Below are positions 35,769-46,834 of a stretch of DNA of 64,000 nucleotides, in pieces (positions within the stretch are counted from its first letter, which is position 1; every line of letters starts with the position of its first letter). The DNA is from Morchella semilibera. Taxonomy: Eukaryota; Ascomycota; Pezizomycetes; Pezizales; Morchellaceae. A model generated the notes under the pieces. It searched no databases. It was not told where the DNA came from and saw nothing but the letters and a program-made list of their open reading frames with translations. A program made the position numbers and the translations under genes. The stretch lies in NCBI GenBank assembly GCA_009192285.1, contig WBVU01000009.1, positions 1,736,001-1,800,000 on the forward strand. The letters run 5' to 3'.

Positions 35769-36606
35769 ATCCCTCTGGTGAAGGCGTTTGGGGCCTTTGG
35801 GTAGGCCCAGCTACGATTGCCGAAGGCCTATGAAGCACCGCACAAAGCCTTAAGGGTTTTGCCTCTGTGGCCCTGAGCCAACCTTCCAGCTCTTGATCGT
35901 CTCCGATCGGCACATATTCTGGATCTGGGGGATAAGCTGCCTGCCCCGGGGTGCCGAATTGGACATCGCCCCGTAGAAGGCTCGAACAGCCCTATTAGGG
36001 CCCCCTGGAGCGGCCGGTGGGACTCGCTTCAGCGCGAGGGCTGCTAAATCATACATAGACATCACTTCGAGAATGCCGGTAAATGGCGTAAGCGACGCAA
36101 TCCCATACCAGTCGTATGGACGGTACGTATCGCTTGGGATGGCAGTAGCCTTCTCTGGGTCAATAACATGTACGGTTATTGCGGGCCTGGGAGGTATTCC
36201 TAAATTTCTCCCAGGACTTGAGTACCATCTTGTAATATCTCTCGTTATCCACCGCACTTTCCAAAGCTTCGTCATGTCGTTTGTCTATCCTTTTCCTCTT
36301 CTGTGATAGATCTACAATGAGATGGGCTAGGGCTGCTTGGATCTTTATAGAGTCCTCTGAAGCCTTTTCTAACCACTTGGGCTTCAAATTCGTGAGGGCC
36401 TTGTGATCCATGGCATATTCGCACAAATGATTGAATGAAGAATCGCCCGAGCTGGATTTATTCACCCACCCTGTCCTTGTCATCTCATCGGCGAGCTCTT
36501 TGCGTAGAGCCTTATAGATACCATCTTTATCTAAGTGCAAGATTCTCCGGCAGTCGTATGTGGTCTGGCAAATGTACTTGGCGGGCTGTTTGTATCGTGG
36601 TGCCAT
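35769..36606 (-). pseudogene. Plavaka companion A, duplicated copy with frameshift
   Basis: Starts at ATG 36606 (MAPRYKQPAKYICQTTYDCRR) and matches companion A through ALRKELADEMTRTGWVNK and EDSIKIQAALAHLIVDLSQK. A frameshift near 36180-36240 moves the frame; the second half (RPAITVHVIDPEKATAIPSD, YRPYDWYGIASLTPF, RAVRAFYGAMSNSAPRG) continues to about 35769, where similarity stops. The C-terminal third is missing. Its upstream DNA repeats the promoter of the intact copy, so the two arose by tandem duplication. Confidence 0.75.
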
Positions 36607-37557
36607 TTCAGGGGCCTCCTTGGTCTTTTGGACCCGCTTCCTGACTTGTGGGTCTAACCTGGGGGGTAGGGAGCGTCGAGTCTTATGGGTAGGTGTCGTT
36701 GGGGGGCGCCAGGGGCCACCGATAAGCCCTTGGGAGCCCTGGATCCTGAAGGCCCGGATCCTGAAGGCTCGGATCCTGGAGGGCGTAGAACGGGGCTTTT
36801 CGGAGGCTCCTCAGACGTTTTCGACTTTCCCTTCTGGGTGCTCCGGGGTATCTCTTCCTCTGACTCGATCTCTATGTAGGATGCAACACCACTGCTAGAG
36901 GCTGAACCAAGGCTGGAGCCCGAGCTCTCACTATCAATGTACTGCCCGGGGATTAATGGTCCGACCTCCTGTTTTTTGGATGCGTTTTTATCACTCTGGG
37001 AGGATATGCGGCTTCGTTTTTGGCCTTGTTTAGGGCTTGCCGGGGTGTTGTCGGGGGTGTTTGGTGAGGGGTGCGTTTTGGATGCCGACTTATAGAAAGA
37101 GGAAAAAAAAAGCCTCCTGTATATATGTCAATTGCTTGAATATAGAGCAATAGAGAGGATAAGATACCATCTTATATCGTGTATTATAAACTCTTGAAGG
37201 CTTCGAGAGACTTGGAGATAGTGTAGTAAGCTTGAGCCAGTGTATCGATCCTAGGGATGGATAGGGATAGAAGTAGGAGAATAGGAGAACGTGGGGTATC
37301 TTCGATCAAACTTCACTACGTCATATATTGGAGTAACAATTGAACATCATATTGAATCATATGATGTCACTCGAATATTGTGATCAGAACGTTAGTGCGA
37401 TAAGATATGATCTATCGGTGCACGGGCCCATTTAGAGTGCCAACCTCCCCGAAGCCTCCCAAGCCTAGGAAGCTTAGGAAGCCCCCAGGGGCTCCAGAGT
37501 CTCCAAAGCCTCCAGAGCCTCCGAAGCCTCCACCAATATTGACTATCAGCAACTTGA
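36607..37557. other. Intergenic region between companion A copy 2 and the transposase
   Basis: Holds the divergent promoters. A GGATCCTGAAGGC unit is repeated three times at about 36745-36780, and a CCNAAGCCTCC pattern at 37440-37530. From 37135 to 37400 it resembles 35030-35285 upstream of the intact companion A (shared TTGAATATAGAGC, GATACCATCTTA-like and CACTACGTA blocks, and ATCATATGATGTCACTCGAA). Confidence 0.6.
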
Positions 37558-40468
37558 ATGAGATCACGATGTCCATTTTGCATACGGAGCTACGCCAATG
37601 CTGGTAGTTTCGATCGACATCTCTCAAAAGTCCACCCATCGCGGACCCGCGGGTGGTACGACAGGCAGCTTTCAGGGACTCCCGTTGAGGGCTCGCGGAG
37701 CCTTCCCGAAGGCTCAGGAGGTCCCCACGAGGGTGGACATTTGAACATACCAGACGAAAGCGAATCCGATACTGAATCGAATGATGATCATACTTTGGGA
37801 TCCACGCGGTTCAATCTAGCAACTACCATATACGAGGGTGCAGAGGAGCCTCTTTTCATCGCAACGGGATATGATGAAGGCTCGGAAAGCCTTTTGATCA
37901 ACCCATGGCAGCCTTTCGAATCAGCAGAGTAATTTCGGTTATCGCGCTGGTTCCTACAATCGAATGTATCTCAGGGTCAAATAGACGATTTCTTCCGCAC
38001 CGTACGCCCTCTACAAGGCTCCTACAGCACTGGTAGAGGCTTCGCACGCCTCCTCGACGAGATGTCGTCTATGGGGGGTTAGGAAAAGAGAGTTGGATAC
38101 ACTCAGAGGTCAAAATGGGCGGGCAGAAAATTCCTTACTACTACAGGGACCCTATGAATATAGTGCGTTTTCTTCTGGGACAACGTGCATTTAGGGAGTC
38201 CTTGGTGTATTCACCTATTATGAAATACAATGAAATGGGGGAGCGGATGTATGGGGAGATGCACACGGCAGACTGGTGGTGGGAGATGCAGGTTCGCAAC
38301 ACTTACTTAGAAGGCTCAGAGAGCCTCCGCTAACCCCTCACAAATGTTATAGAATACCCTTCCAGAAGGATCAACGGTGGTGCCAGTAATATGTGCATCA
38401 GACGGAACACACCTCACTAATTTCAGTGGTGACAAGAAGGCTTGGCCAGTATACCTAACGATTGGCAATATCACCTCGGACACACGAAATAAACCCTCTA
38501 ATTACGCGATCATACTCCTAGCTCTACTGCCAGTGCCACCAAAGGTTGGAGTGCGTACGAACGAACGCCGTTGGGAGAGCCAGATGGTCCTTCACCAGGT
38601 CCTCTCTGAGGTTCTCGAAGGCCTTCAGGGCCCTGCGGAAAGGGGTGAGCTTATAACATGCGCTGATGGCTATGTGCGCCTATGTTATCCGATACTATGT
38701 GCATGGATTGCGGATCAACCAGAACACGCCTTGCTGCTAAACCTCAACAATCAGGCCTGCCCTAGGTGCGAAGTTGATTTCAAGGGCCTAGGGAGCCTTC
38801 AAGAAAACCCGCCACGCATTCAGGAGCGATATATCGAAATGGTAGAGCGTTATAAGGAGGATACGTCAGATACAGCCGGCGGCACCCGTTGAATACCTAG
38901 TGTCGAAATCCTTCAAAACTCTGTACAATGCTTTGTGGGCCTTGCCGAACGCTCAGCCGTATGATCTTCACAAGCCAGATATGTTGCATAATATTTATCT
39001 CGGCCTATTGAAACATATGATGGAATGGATTCAATCGTTTTTGAAAAAACACAATCGGCTAGAGAATTTTGATCGGGCTTGGGCGTCCATTAAGCCTTAC
39101 CCAGGGCTTGCTGTACCAAATAAGGCTTATCGGGCAACTACTCAATGGCAAGGTAAAGAAATGCGTCATCTCGGCCGGATAGTTCTAGGAGCCTTTGCAG
39201 TGGCTCTTTGGAACCCCCCAAAAGCTTCGCAGAGCGACTTCGGGAGATCCTTGAGGTGTGTTCGGTCACTAATCGATTTCCACTTGATGGCACAGTACAC
39301 TACGCATACAAAAGAAACACTAGACTATCTTCAAGGGTATCTCGAAGATTTCCACAAGTATAAGGATGTGTTTCTGGAATTTAGAGCCGATAAACGAACA
39401 AGGAAAGAGGCAAAGGATCGAACAAAGGCGCTGCAAGGCTCGGGAAGCATTGACAGAGGCCTGGCGGAGCTTGAGGAAATTCGCGAGGCTTCTCATTTCA
39501 ACTTCATTAAAATGCATCTTCTTTCACACTTCCGGGGGCATGTAGAGCGATTTGGTAATATTCCAATGTTTTCAACCGATGTGAGCGAGTTAGCTCATAG
39601 GCAACAAATTAAGATGGCTTATGCAGCCTCCAATATGGTCGACGCAACAGTTCAGATTCTCGGTTACCACTCAAGGCGTATGGCTATAGAGATACGGGTC
39701 TTAAATCTAAAAGATATCGTTGTCAGTCTTCCAGAACATTACGAGGGCCTCCCAAGCCATCGAGAGAGCCTCCGGGGCATGTTGGAAGTATTCAAAAACG
39801 AGGACCCACAAAGGACAAACGAAAGATTCCTAGACGATGATAAACATCCGGAACCTAGGATGTCGATCCCCGACGGTGGACCCCACATATTATCTGATAT
39901 CGCCGATATGATTAAAATCAATAGAAGAACACTAGCAAGAGCGGTGTCGGAATATGGTCAGGGCCTGAGCCGGGGAGAACAAGGCTTATTGAGCCTTCTG
40001 GAGTGCCCGGTGGGGTGCTTTAAGTGCCTACAGGTGCCAGTATCAATTTTTCAGAAGCCTGACAGTTACGAGATACACAATATATGGTGTACGGGAGAGG
40101 CATTATTTAGGAAAAGGTCGACTCGAAATGATTGGGCATGGATTAAGGTGGCCACAACGGAGCCATGGGGAGCCTTTCAGGGACGCCTACCAGGGCTTGT
40201 ACGAGCAATATTCAAGATACGTGACAGTATATCGACGAAAACATATCAGCTTTGTCTTGTAGAGCTACTGGAAGCCAAGGATAGGGGTCTTCCAGACGGC
40301 TCACACGGTCTTCTTAGAGTTGCGAGGCGCTCTCGGCAAAGGTTTTGGGTAGTTAATATCAGTAGTGTTTTGGGAATGGCTCATTTGTTCGAGCTGGGAC
40401 AGCCTGAGGGTCAATGGCTTGTGAACACGAGGATAGATTTGAGAACGTGGAATGAATTTGATATATAG
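37558..40468 (+). pseudogene. Plavaka transposase (CACTA superfamily), copy 1
   Basis: ATG at 37558 opens a C2H2 zinc finger (CPFCIRSYANAGSFDRHLSKVH, split here as CPFC and DRHLSKVH) near the N-terminus. The Plavaka core follows: YYRDPMNIVRFLLGQRAF and MHTADWWWEMQ near 38135-38290, an intron 38291-38352, then ICASDGTHLTNFSGDKKAWP (first catalytic Asp) at 38390, and LCYPILCAWIADQPEHA (second Asp) near 38690. The LHKPDMLHNIYLGLLKHMM and FSTDVSELAHRQQIK blocks lie downstream. A stop at 37930, a frameshift near 38090 and another near 38880 disrupt it; the last 522 codons from 38900 are open. GAGCC/GGCTC palindromes occur in the coding frame and are translated as EGS-type peptides. Confidence 0.8.
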
Positions 40469-40599
40469 TGACAATGTCTCTGGTGGCCTGGGGAAAGGTA
40501 CAAGAGGCCTTCATAAAGGTTCGAGTGACTTCAGCTGCATAGAATGTATTTAGAATAAAATTAACATGATAGTAAACGAAACAATATGATCTAGATCGG

Positions 40600-41030
40600 G
40601 GACTCATGAGGGCTCCAGAACCCCTTATAAAGGCGTAGAGGGCCAGAAGCTCCCGGGCGGCGGGGTAGCCATAAAGAGCTGTATATGTTTTTTGCGTGAA
40701 AATAGGTTGTTGGTGGCCTCCGAAACTTACTAATCAAAGCTCGGAAGCCCTCTGGAAGGCTCAGGAAGCCCTCTGGAAGGCTCGGGAGGCGAGAAACAAT
40801 TAGCGAGGTGTCAGGAGAGGAGGGTAACAGAAGGCTCAGGGAGCCCTCTAGAAGGCTCAGGAGGCTACATACAATTAGCGAGGTGTCAGGAGAGGTAAGG
40901 AGGGTAACAGAAGGCTCAGGAGACTCGGACTCTCTAGAAGGCTCGGGAGGCCATCGGGAGGCTCGGGAGGCAACAAATGGTTAGCGAGGTTATTAGGAGA
41001 GACGGGAGGGTAATTGCCTTGGCAACGGCC
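40600..41030. repeat. Right subterminal repeat field
   Basis: Repeats of GAAGGCTCAGGAAGCCCTCT type and of AATTAGCGAGGTGTCAGGAG, the larger unit being about 80-100 bp and repeated three times. It contains the densest palindromes of the element. Confidence 0.75.
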
Positions 41031-41070
41031 TCCGGAGACCCAGTCAAGCCTCTGGAGAGAGTTTGAATCT

Positions 41071-42201
41071 AGGCATCACCAAATATTCCCAGTGTTCATA
41101 GCGAGTTCTAAAAGCCGTCTTCCACTCATCCCCCTCTTTGATCCTAATCTGGTTATAGCCCCAACGTAAATCCAACTTGGTAAAATAATTTGCCCGTGCT
41201 AGGTTGGCCATAGTCTCTGGTGTAAGGGGAAGAGGATATCGATGCTTAACCGTAATGGCATTTAGCTTCCAATAGTCAATGCACAAGCGTAAGGAACCAT
41301 CAGCTTTCTTGACAAATAGCACCGGGGCACCAGCTGGGGAGTTGCTAGACCTAAGAAATCCCTTCTTCAAGTTCTCGGCCAGATAGTCCCTCAACGCCTT
41401 CAACTCTTCCCGTGACATGCTATACATGGGACCAAAGGGTGGTGCTATTCCTTCTTGTAACTTTATCTCATGATCATAGGAACGATGTGGTGGTAGCCTG
41501 GATGCATTGATTTCATCAAATAACTGCTGAAAACGTTGATAATCTATCGGAATCTTTCCATCAGGGTTGGCAGGCATCTCCAATATTTTATTAACGGCAT
41601 ATAGTGTAGTTGAATGAACTTGAACGGCAGGATCCTGAGCCAACTTCTTAAAAGATCGAGGGGTAATCGCTGAAATATGGGTAACTGGCCTTTCTGGTGG
41701 TGGCGTTGAAATTCCCCGAGCAATAATAGGTTTGTGGTTGGCTATGCAATGTTCAAGGCATACTGATGACTGGAAGCGAATCTCATTCCTTCCACTGTCA
41801 ATCAAAACCCCATGTCTTCTCATCCAAGGTATTCCCATCACTATCGGATAGTGTCCTAGTTTCGTAAGAAAGAAAGAACATTCCTCCACATGTCCATTAA
41901 TCTCCAACTCCAACATCACCTTCTTAATTACTTTTCCTGACTCAAGAGGTCTTCCATCAATCACATCAATCTCCATCTCAGTCCTCAAGTTCTTCGTTTT
42001 CAATTCATGGCGGCACACAAAGTCTTCATCAATAAATGCACTGGCATATCCCGATGCTCCAGTATCAATCAAGGCATAGGTGGGTACAATAGATTTTTCA
42101 TTTTGCGAAATAGAACAGACTACAATCAATTGATTCCCATCCATCTCCCTTTCTGATACTGAAAACGTAGAAATAGACACTTTAGAAAAAACTTTAGGAG
42201 G
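41071..42201 (-). pseudogene. Gypsy-A1 pol part 1: protease and first half of RT
   Basis: The pol frame lies -1 relative to gag and overlaps its end. The aspartic protease motif [11 protein letters not shown] is near 42075; [15 protein letters not shown] follows. The RT begins with [14 protein letters not shown] and [14 protein letters not shown], and is cut after EYLVMP by the Plavaka-like element. No stop is present before the junction. Confidence 0.88.
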
Positions 42202-42218
42202 TCCCTGGGCTATGCCGC

Positions 42219-43460
42219 TTAGGCCAGGGACGAATCTTTTAACTCCTCCTCTTCTGACAATAAATCCTCCTTCTCTTCCTTCTTCTCCTTCTTCGCTTCC
42301 GGCAACGCTCCCCTCATCCGAGGTACTGTCCTTCTCAAAGGCGAAAGCTTACAGTTTCTAACCAAATGTCCAATCCCCCCACAATAATAACAACGATTCT
42401 CCACGCGACGTGCCTCCCTTTCTCTAGGGTCCGAGCGACGATAACTGTTAGACAAGTCCATGGGAACAGCTCCCCCAGGAGTATAGGAAGGGTGGGCCGC
42501 TGGCGCAGCACTCTTCGGTAGTGGTTGGGGTGGTCCTCGTACGACTGGGGATGTTGCTGGTGCAACGGAGGGACGAGGAGCAAAGGGACGCGGAGCAGGG
42601 GCACTTGGAATCTGAAAACGAAATCTCCCCATCCTGGCCTGTAGCGCTCGTTGCTTATTATCAAGACGTTGGAGTAGCAGCCCGCAGTCCTTAATCGTGG
42701 TTGGTGTTTCATTCTGAATCATCAGGGCCATTAGGTCCTGGTTAAGTCCCTCCAGCAAACATTCAATCTTAGCCGCCTCGTTGAACTCAGAGTCGGCAGC
42801 ATATCGCTGAAACTCTGCAAAGTACTCGGAAAATGTACGTTGGCGCTGCCTGATCTCTCTCAAATTACGAGCGGCAGTTGCGGCGCAGTCTGGATTCCCA
42901 AAAGCATTATCCAAAATCTCAAACAACTCCGCCATGGAATCAAGAGCGATTCCTTCATCTGTAATATAAACTAAAAATTGATCCGCCGCTGGTCCCTCCA
43001 GTCGAGAAATAGAATATGCCAATTGTTGAGCCGAGGTAGGAAAACGATCGAAATTGGCTGTGAGCTTAATCTGTAACTGCCTCTGGAAGGTTCTGAGAGT
43101 CTTGCGATCGCCCCGGTATTTCTCCGGATCAGGAAGTTTCTCTGATTTAGATGGCTTGATTAAGTCGTCGTGGAGCTCCTCTAGACCTCCTTTGACTCCT
43201 TCTTCCAGCTTCTTGATCTTAGCCCGTAGTCCCTGGAATTCTTTGTGGAACTCGGCCCGGCCTTGTTCGGTTTCGGAGTGATGGGTGGTGATGTCGACCG
43301 CATATTGCTGGACCCCTCCATGCGCTCTTTGGAGGAGGGCATACGCTTGCTTCGCTTCCTCCGTTGCAGCGGGGTCCACTTCAGGGTGAGCGACAAAGAA
43401 CCCTTCGAGATCCGTATGGAGCTTTTGATAATCAAATGCATTGCTAGCTGGCGAGGTCAT
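42219..43460 (-). CDS. Gypsy-A1 gag polyprotein (413 aa)
   Basis: Intact frame from ATG 43460. The N-terminal third is coiled coil. A retrotransposon gag capsid domain lies at residues about 110-270 ([36 protein letters not shown]). A Pro/Ala linker leads to a CCHC zinc knuckle ([14 protein letters not shown]) that binds RNA, and the tail is Lys/Glu-rich. Pol follows in the -1 frame, so a frameshift would be needed to make Gag-Pol. Gag builds the cytoplasmic particle in which reverse transcription occurs. Confidence 0.9.
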   Translation of the reverse strand: MTSPASNAFDYQKLHTDLEGFFVAHPEVDPAATEEAKQAYALLQRAHGGVQQYAVDITTHHSETEQGRAEFHKEFQGLRAKIKKLEEGVKGGLEELHDDLIKPSKSEKLPDPEKYRGDRKTLRTFQRQLQIKLTANFDRFPTSAQQLAYSISRLEGPAADQFLVYITDEGIALDSMAELFEILDNAFGNPDCAATAARNLREIRQRQRTFSEYFAEFQRYAADSEFNEAAKIECLLEGLNQDLMALMIQNETPTTIKDCGLLLQRLDNKQRALQARMGRFRFQIPSAPAPRPFAPRPSVAPATSPVVRGPPQPLPKSAAPAAHPSYTPGGAVPMDLSNSYRRSDPREREARRVENRCYYCGGIGHLVRNCKLSPLRRTVPRMRGALPEAKKEKKEEKEDLLSEEEELKDSSLA

Positions 43461-43527
43461 GGTAGACTATGCCAGTGGTGCGAGGAACTCGGACTGTGCC
43501 AGTCGAGTAAGAGTGGTCTTGTCTTAG

Positions 43528-44160
43528 TGTGACGGAGTAACCCGACACAAAGAAGAAGATGACAATGATGACGCAGAAGGACCCGAGGAGCACAGTCTAC
43601 GCGACGAGGGGACTGACAAAGACAGAGGCGACACCGGCCAGGCACAAGCACAGGCACAGGTGAAGGCAAAGGCAAGAGCAAGGGCACAAGAGCGCAGAGC
43701 AGGGAAGGTGAGGACCGAATGGACCTCAACGAGAATGATGAGGGGTACTATGAGTTTCCTCTTGTTAGAGGATCGAGTCTTTGCTACGAGAGGCTATGGC
43801 TTAGAAACAGTAGTAGATTCCTATGTACCAGGATAACAGGAAGACGAGACAGAGAGAAAAGAAAGAAAGAACTAAGGAAAACATCTATCCCCGCTATTTA
43901 ACACACCTCCTCCACTAATCCGCTATGACGCACACTTTCGCTCATAGAACCTCATAGAAACCCGTCGCTACCACACCTCGTAATCCTCCCCACCATCTCC
44001 GCTATTCTACATTACCAATCCATCACGCCATCGAACCTCCCAGAACCCAATGACGACAACCTCCATCTCGTACTCCCCACTCTCGCTTATCATTACCCTA
44101 ACAACTACAACCGTGCATCGCCTACCGGGCTGTTGGAACAAATGCCAAGACGCCGGGACA
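43528..44160 (-). repeat. 5' LTR of Gypsy-A1 (633 bp)
   Basis: Complete LTR-A, bounded by CTGTG at 44161-44165. On its own strand it begins TGTCCCGGCGTCTTGG and ends CTCCGTCACA. The internal region starts CTAAGACAAGACC. Confidence 0.9.
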
Positions 44161-44274
44161 CTGTGCTTGTGCCTGCCCAGTGTCGTTCCTGTCTTCGTCA
44201 CGTTGGCTGTGCTCCTCGAGTTCTTCTGCGTCATCATTGTCATCTTCTACTTTGCGTCGGGTTAATCCATCACA
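44161..44274 (+). mobile_element. LTR-A solo LTR no. 1, 3' end
   Basis: The last 114 bp of the LTR that starts at 25154, beginning with the Gypsy-A1 duplication CTGTG and ending AATCCATCACA. GTAGA follows at 44275-44279, matching the left flank 19 kb away. Confidence 0.85.
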
Positions 44275-44471
44275 GTAGATTTAGAATAATTTTAATGGTC
44301 TTCCTCCACTTGTTACAACTGATGATGAGGCAAACTAGAACTGGTGGGCGGAAATGAAGATCAGTATTTATACTTCAAATCTCTCTGTTTCCTGCATTCC
44401 ACCACTCAATCTACTAGTAAGTTCCAGTAAAAACTCTGTTCTGGAACGGAAACAATTCCTCCGCTACTCCG
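44275..44471. other. Displaced right flank of the piggyBac relic
   Basis: By the target duplication this DNA was once next to 25153. It has no frame and no recognised terminal repeat; it is T-rich and ends where LTR-B similarity begins. Confidence 0.5.
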
Positions 44472-44788
44472 CTTCTATAGGGAGCTCTCTCCCTCACTTG
44501 TAGGACTTTTCTCTCTTTCCTTTCTTCTTAACGCAACTTTCCTGTCAATTAGAGCAATATAAATTCAAAGAAACCTGGTCATAGTACGACGTCTCTGACA
44601 CTCCCTTGGGGCCTTCAAGCACTCCCATAGCCCTCGTCCTCATCCTCACCTCGTCCTCTATTCCTAGTTACCCCACTACATCCATTTCGCTCTATATCTC
44701 TGCCTTGCCTTGCCTCGTCCTGTTCCGTCCTCGCCCTGGTGTTATACTTTGGCAAGTTCCATCCTTGCTCTCGCTTCGCTCCGTGATA
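44472..44788 (+). mobile_element. LTR-B, 5'-truncated, of Gypsy-B
   Basis: Matches LTR-B from the GGGAGCTCTCTCCCTC block to the CCGTGATA end. The first part of the LTR is missing. The Gypsy-B leader and gag follow directly. Confidence 0.75.
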
Positions 44789-44858
44789 CTAAGGTTGCGT
44801 CTCCAACCGTGACGCCAACCTATAACACACCCAAGCCCGACACCAAAGAAACGTACCT

Positions 44859-46320
44859 ATGTCTACGGGTCCTATGGAAACCGAACCCTTTGACCAAGAA
44901 GGGCTCGCCACCTAACTAGAAGCCTTCTTTACAACAAACTCCAATCCTCGCGATGGAAGCCACCCCGATAATATAAGGATCTACCACATGATCAAGAAGT
45001 GCCAACAAGGCCTCCTACAGTAAAAGAAGGACCTAGCACAGGAAGAGGAGGATGCAAACGAAGCTAAGAAAGAATGGACCAAGAGAATTACAGAACTGGG
45101 GAGGGAAGACAATGATTTGGAAAGACATATCTCCGTTTTGGAAGTACAGATGACGACCCTTCAGGATCAGGTCAATGCAGCAAACCAAGCAACCCAAGCA
45201 GCCCAGGCAGCGTTAGCCGTTCAGGCCACACTCCCACCTCCGCCTCCACCATCAGCAGCCGAATCCCTTCCTCCACCTCCCCCACGTCGCTGCAACCGCT
45301 TACTGGAAGGTCTCACTCTTACCCGGGGACCCAGGGCCGAAAAGTCAGAAAAGCTACCAGACCCGGAGAAAGACCGTGGAAACCAGAAGAGATTCCCCCA
45401 ATTCCAGAATAGTATGTTGAAACTCAAGCTCCTGGGCAATGCCAATCGGTACCCTACCTTCCAGAATTAATTGACCTATGTAATCTCTCGCCTGAAAGGC
45501 CCTGTCGCCGACAAATTCATGCCTTATATTACGACCACCGGAATCAACCTCACATCTATGAAGAGGTTTTTTGAAATTTTGAACACAGTCTTTAGGTACT
45601 CAGACCAGGTAGGTACCGCCCATCGCGCCCTCAGGAAATTTAGACAACTCAACCGCCTCTTCTCGGAATACCTTGCCAAGTTCCAACACTATGCTGCCGA
45701 AGCGGAAATGGGAGAGATGGCCAATGTGGAGGCTCTTATGGAAGGTTTGAGTGAGGAACCCACCAAGCTTATGCATGGTCTATGAGGAAACCCTACCACT
45801 GTTTACGAACTCGCCACCATTCTCTAACGCTTGGACAATAAGCAGCAGATGCTTACTGCTTGCTACAGCCCTCGCTACCAGACTCTTGCTACCCCTACCC
45901 GCCCAACACCTCGCTATATTGCTCCCGCTCTCCCCGCCCCCCATTACCAAGCACCTGTTGCTCCCACCCTGCGCTACCAGGCCTCTATCCCCACTGCTCC
46001 GTGCTACCAAGCTCCCACTCGCCCTAACCCACCTGGCGTCTGAGCCGCTCACCCATCCCATACGTTTGGAGGAGTGGCCCCTATGGATTTGTCCCCTGGT
46101 CGTGGCCACTCAGACACTCAGGAAAGAGAGGCTCGCCGAATGGAAATGGACTCGGATGTTTCTACTGTGGACAAGGAGGATATCTGGTAAGGGAATGCCT
46201 GCAGACGCCGGCTCCCCAGAGCCCAACCTCTAGGATGAGGGGAGCTAGGGCTGATATTGTAAATGCAGAGAATGACGAAGCCTCCGGCGATGAGGCATTA
46301 AAAGATTTTTCCCTGCATTG
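44859..46320 (+). pseudogene. Gypsy-B gag, decayed
   Basis: Reading starts at ATG 44859 (MSTGPMETEPFDQEG). At least five in-frame stops and a frameshift follow. Recognisable parts are a coiled coil near 45110-45200, a proline run near 45235, [12 protein letters not shown] near 45350, the capsid part FSEYLAKFQHYAAEAEMGEM near 45660, and a zinc knuckle CFYCGQGGYLVREC near 46155 where the expected His is Tyr. The layout matches gag of Gypsy-A1 but the sequence is clearly diverged, so this is a separate family. Confidence 0.8.
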
Positions 46321-46362
46321 AGTGGCTCACTCTAGGGACAGTTTAAAGATTGGTTTAAACTT

Positions 46363-46834
46363 TTGCTTTCTGGGTTTTTGGTTTCGGAGAAGGATATAGA
46401 TGAGAATCAATTAGTTGTAACATGTTCAATTTTTCAAAAGAAAGATTCTTCTATCCCATCATATGCTTTTATTGATACTGGTGCCTCAGGATACGCTTTT
46501 TTGGACCAAGACTTCGTATGCCACCACAATCTTATCACAATTCCTCTGCAAGTTCCCCGCCATATAGACGTAATAGATGGTAGACTTATAGAATCAGGAT
46601 AGGTCACCCGGAAGGTTATTCTCAGCCTCGATATCAATGGCCACAGGGAGGACGCCCCTTTCTTTGTTACTCAACTTGACCATTATCCTATAGTTATGGG
46701 CCTCCCATGGATGCGCAGACATGCAACCATTATACTCCCTGCCAAGAATGAGATACACTTTGACTCACCCAGTTGCGTTAATAATTGCTTCCCCACTCAT
46801 ACCAAGGTCATCGCTAAGGGGATTTCTATTGAAC
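46363..46834 (+). pseudogene. Gypsy-B protease region, truncated
   Basis: Contains [18 protein letters not shown] (aspartic protease) and HYPIVMGLPWMRRHA, with a TAG after RLIESG. It stops at an LTR-A copy at 46835; the remainder of pol is not found until the chromodomain at 63.3 kb. Confidence 0.8.

Larger units (their letters stand above)
30536..41070 (+). mobile_element. Plavaka-like (CACTA superfamily) DNA transposon, copy 1
   Basis: About 10.5 kb inserted between EYLVMP and [10 protein letters not shown] of the Gypsy-A1 reverse transcriptase. The ends are weakly similar in inverted orientation (CCTATTCAACCCT at the left, CCTAGATTCAAACTCT read inward from the right), and I see no clear target duplication. 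Contents from left: subterminal repeats, a DUF6532-like companion gene (-), companion A (-), an inverted copy of the subterminal repeat, a duplicated companion A (-), and a Plavaka transposase (+), then a second subterminal repeat field. GAGCC/GGCTC palindromes are dense throughout. Confidence 0.75.
26299..44160 (-). mobile_element. Gypsy-A1, Ty3/Gypsy chromovirus carrying nested insertions
   Basis: A complete retrotransposon on the minus strand. The 5' LTR is 44160-43528 and the 3' LTR is 27381-26299 (633 bp once its own insert is removed); both begin TGTCCCGG and end CCGTCACA on the element's strand. The target duplication CTGTG is perfect (26294-26298 and 44161-44165). A polypurine tract (GGAGGGGACCTGATC) abuts the 3' LTR. 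Gene order is gag, protease, reverse transcriptase, RNase H, integrase, chromodomain, the order of chromoviruses. The two LTRs look nearly identical, so insertion is fairly recent. Three later insertions split it: LTR-B at 26861-27305, LTR-A at 28202-28841 and the Plavaka-like element at 30536-41070. Confidence 0.9.

Noticed and set aside
40600-41070. A clear CACTA terminus and target duplication for Plavaka element 1
   Set aside because: The ends are only weakly similar and no 2-3 bp duplication could be shown against the uninterrupted Gypsy sequence.
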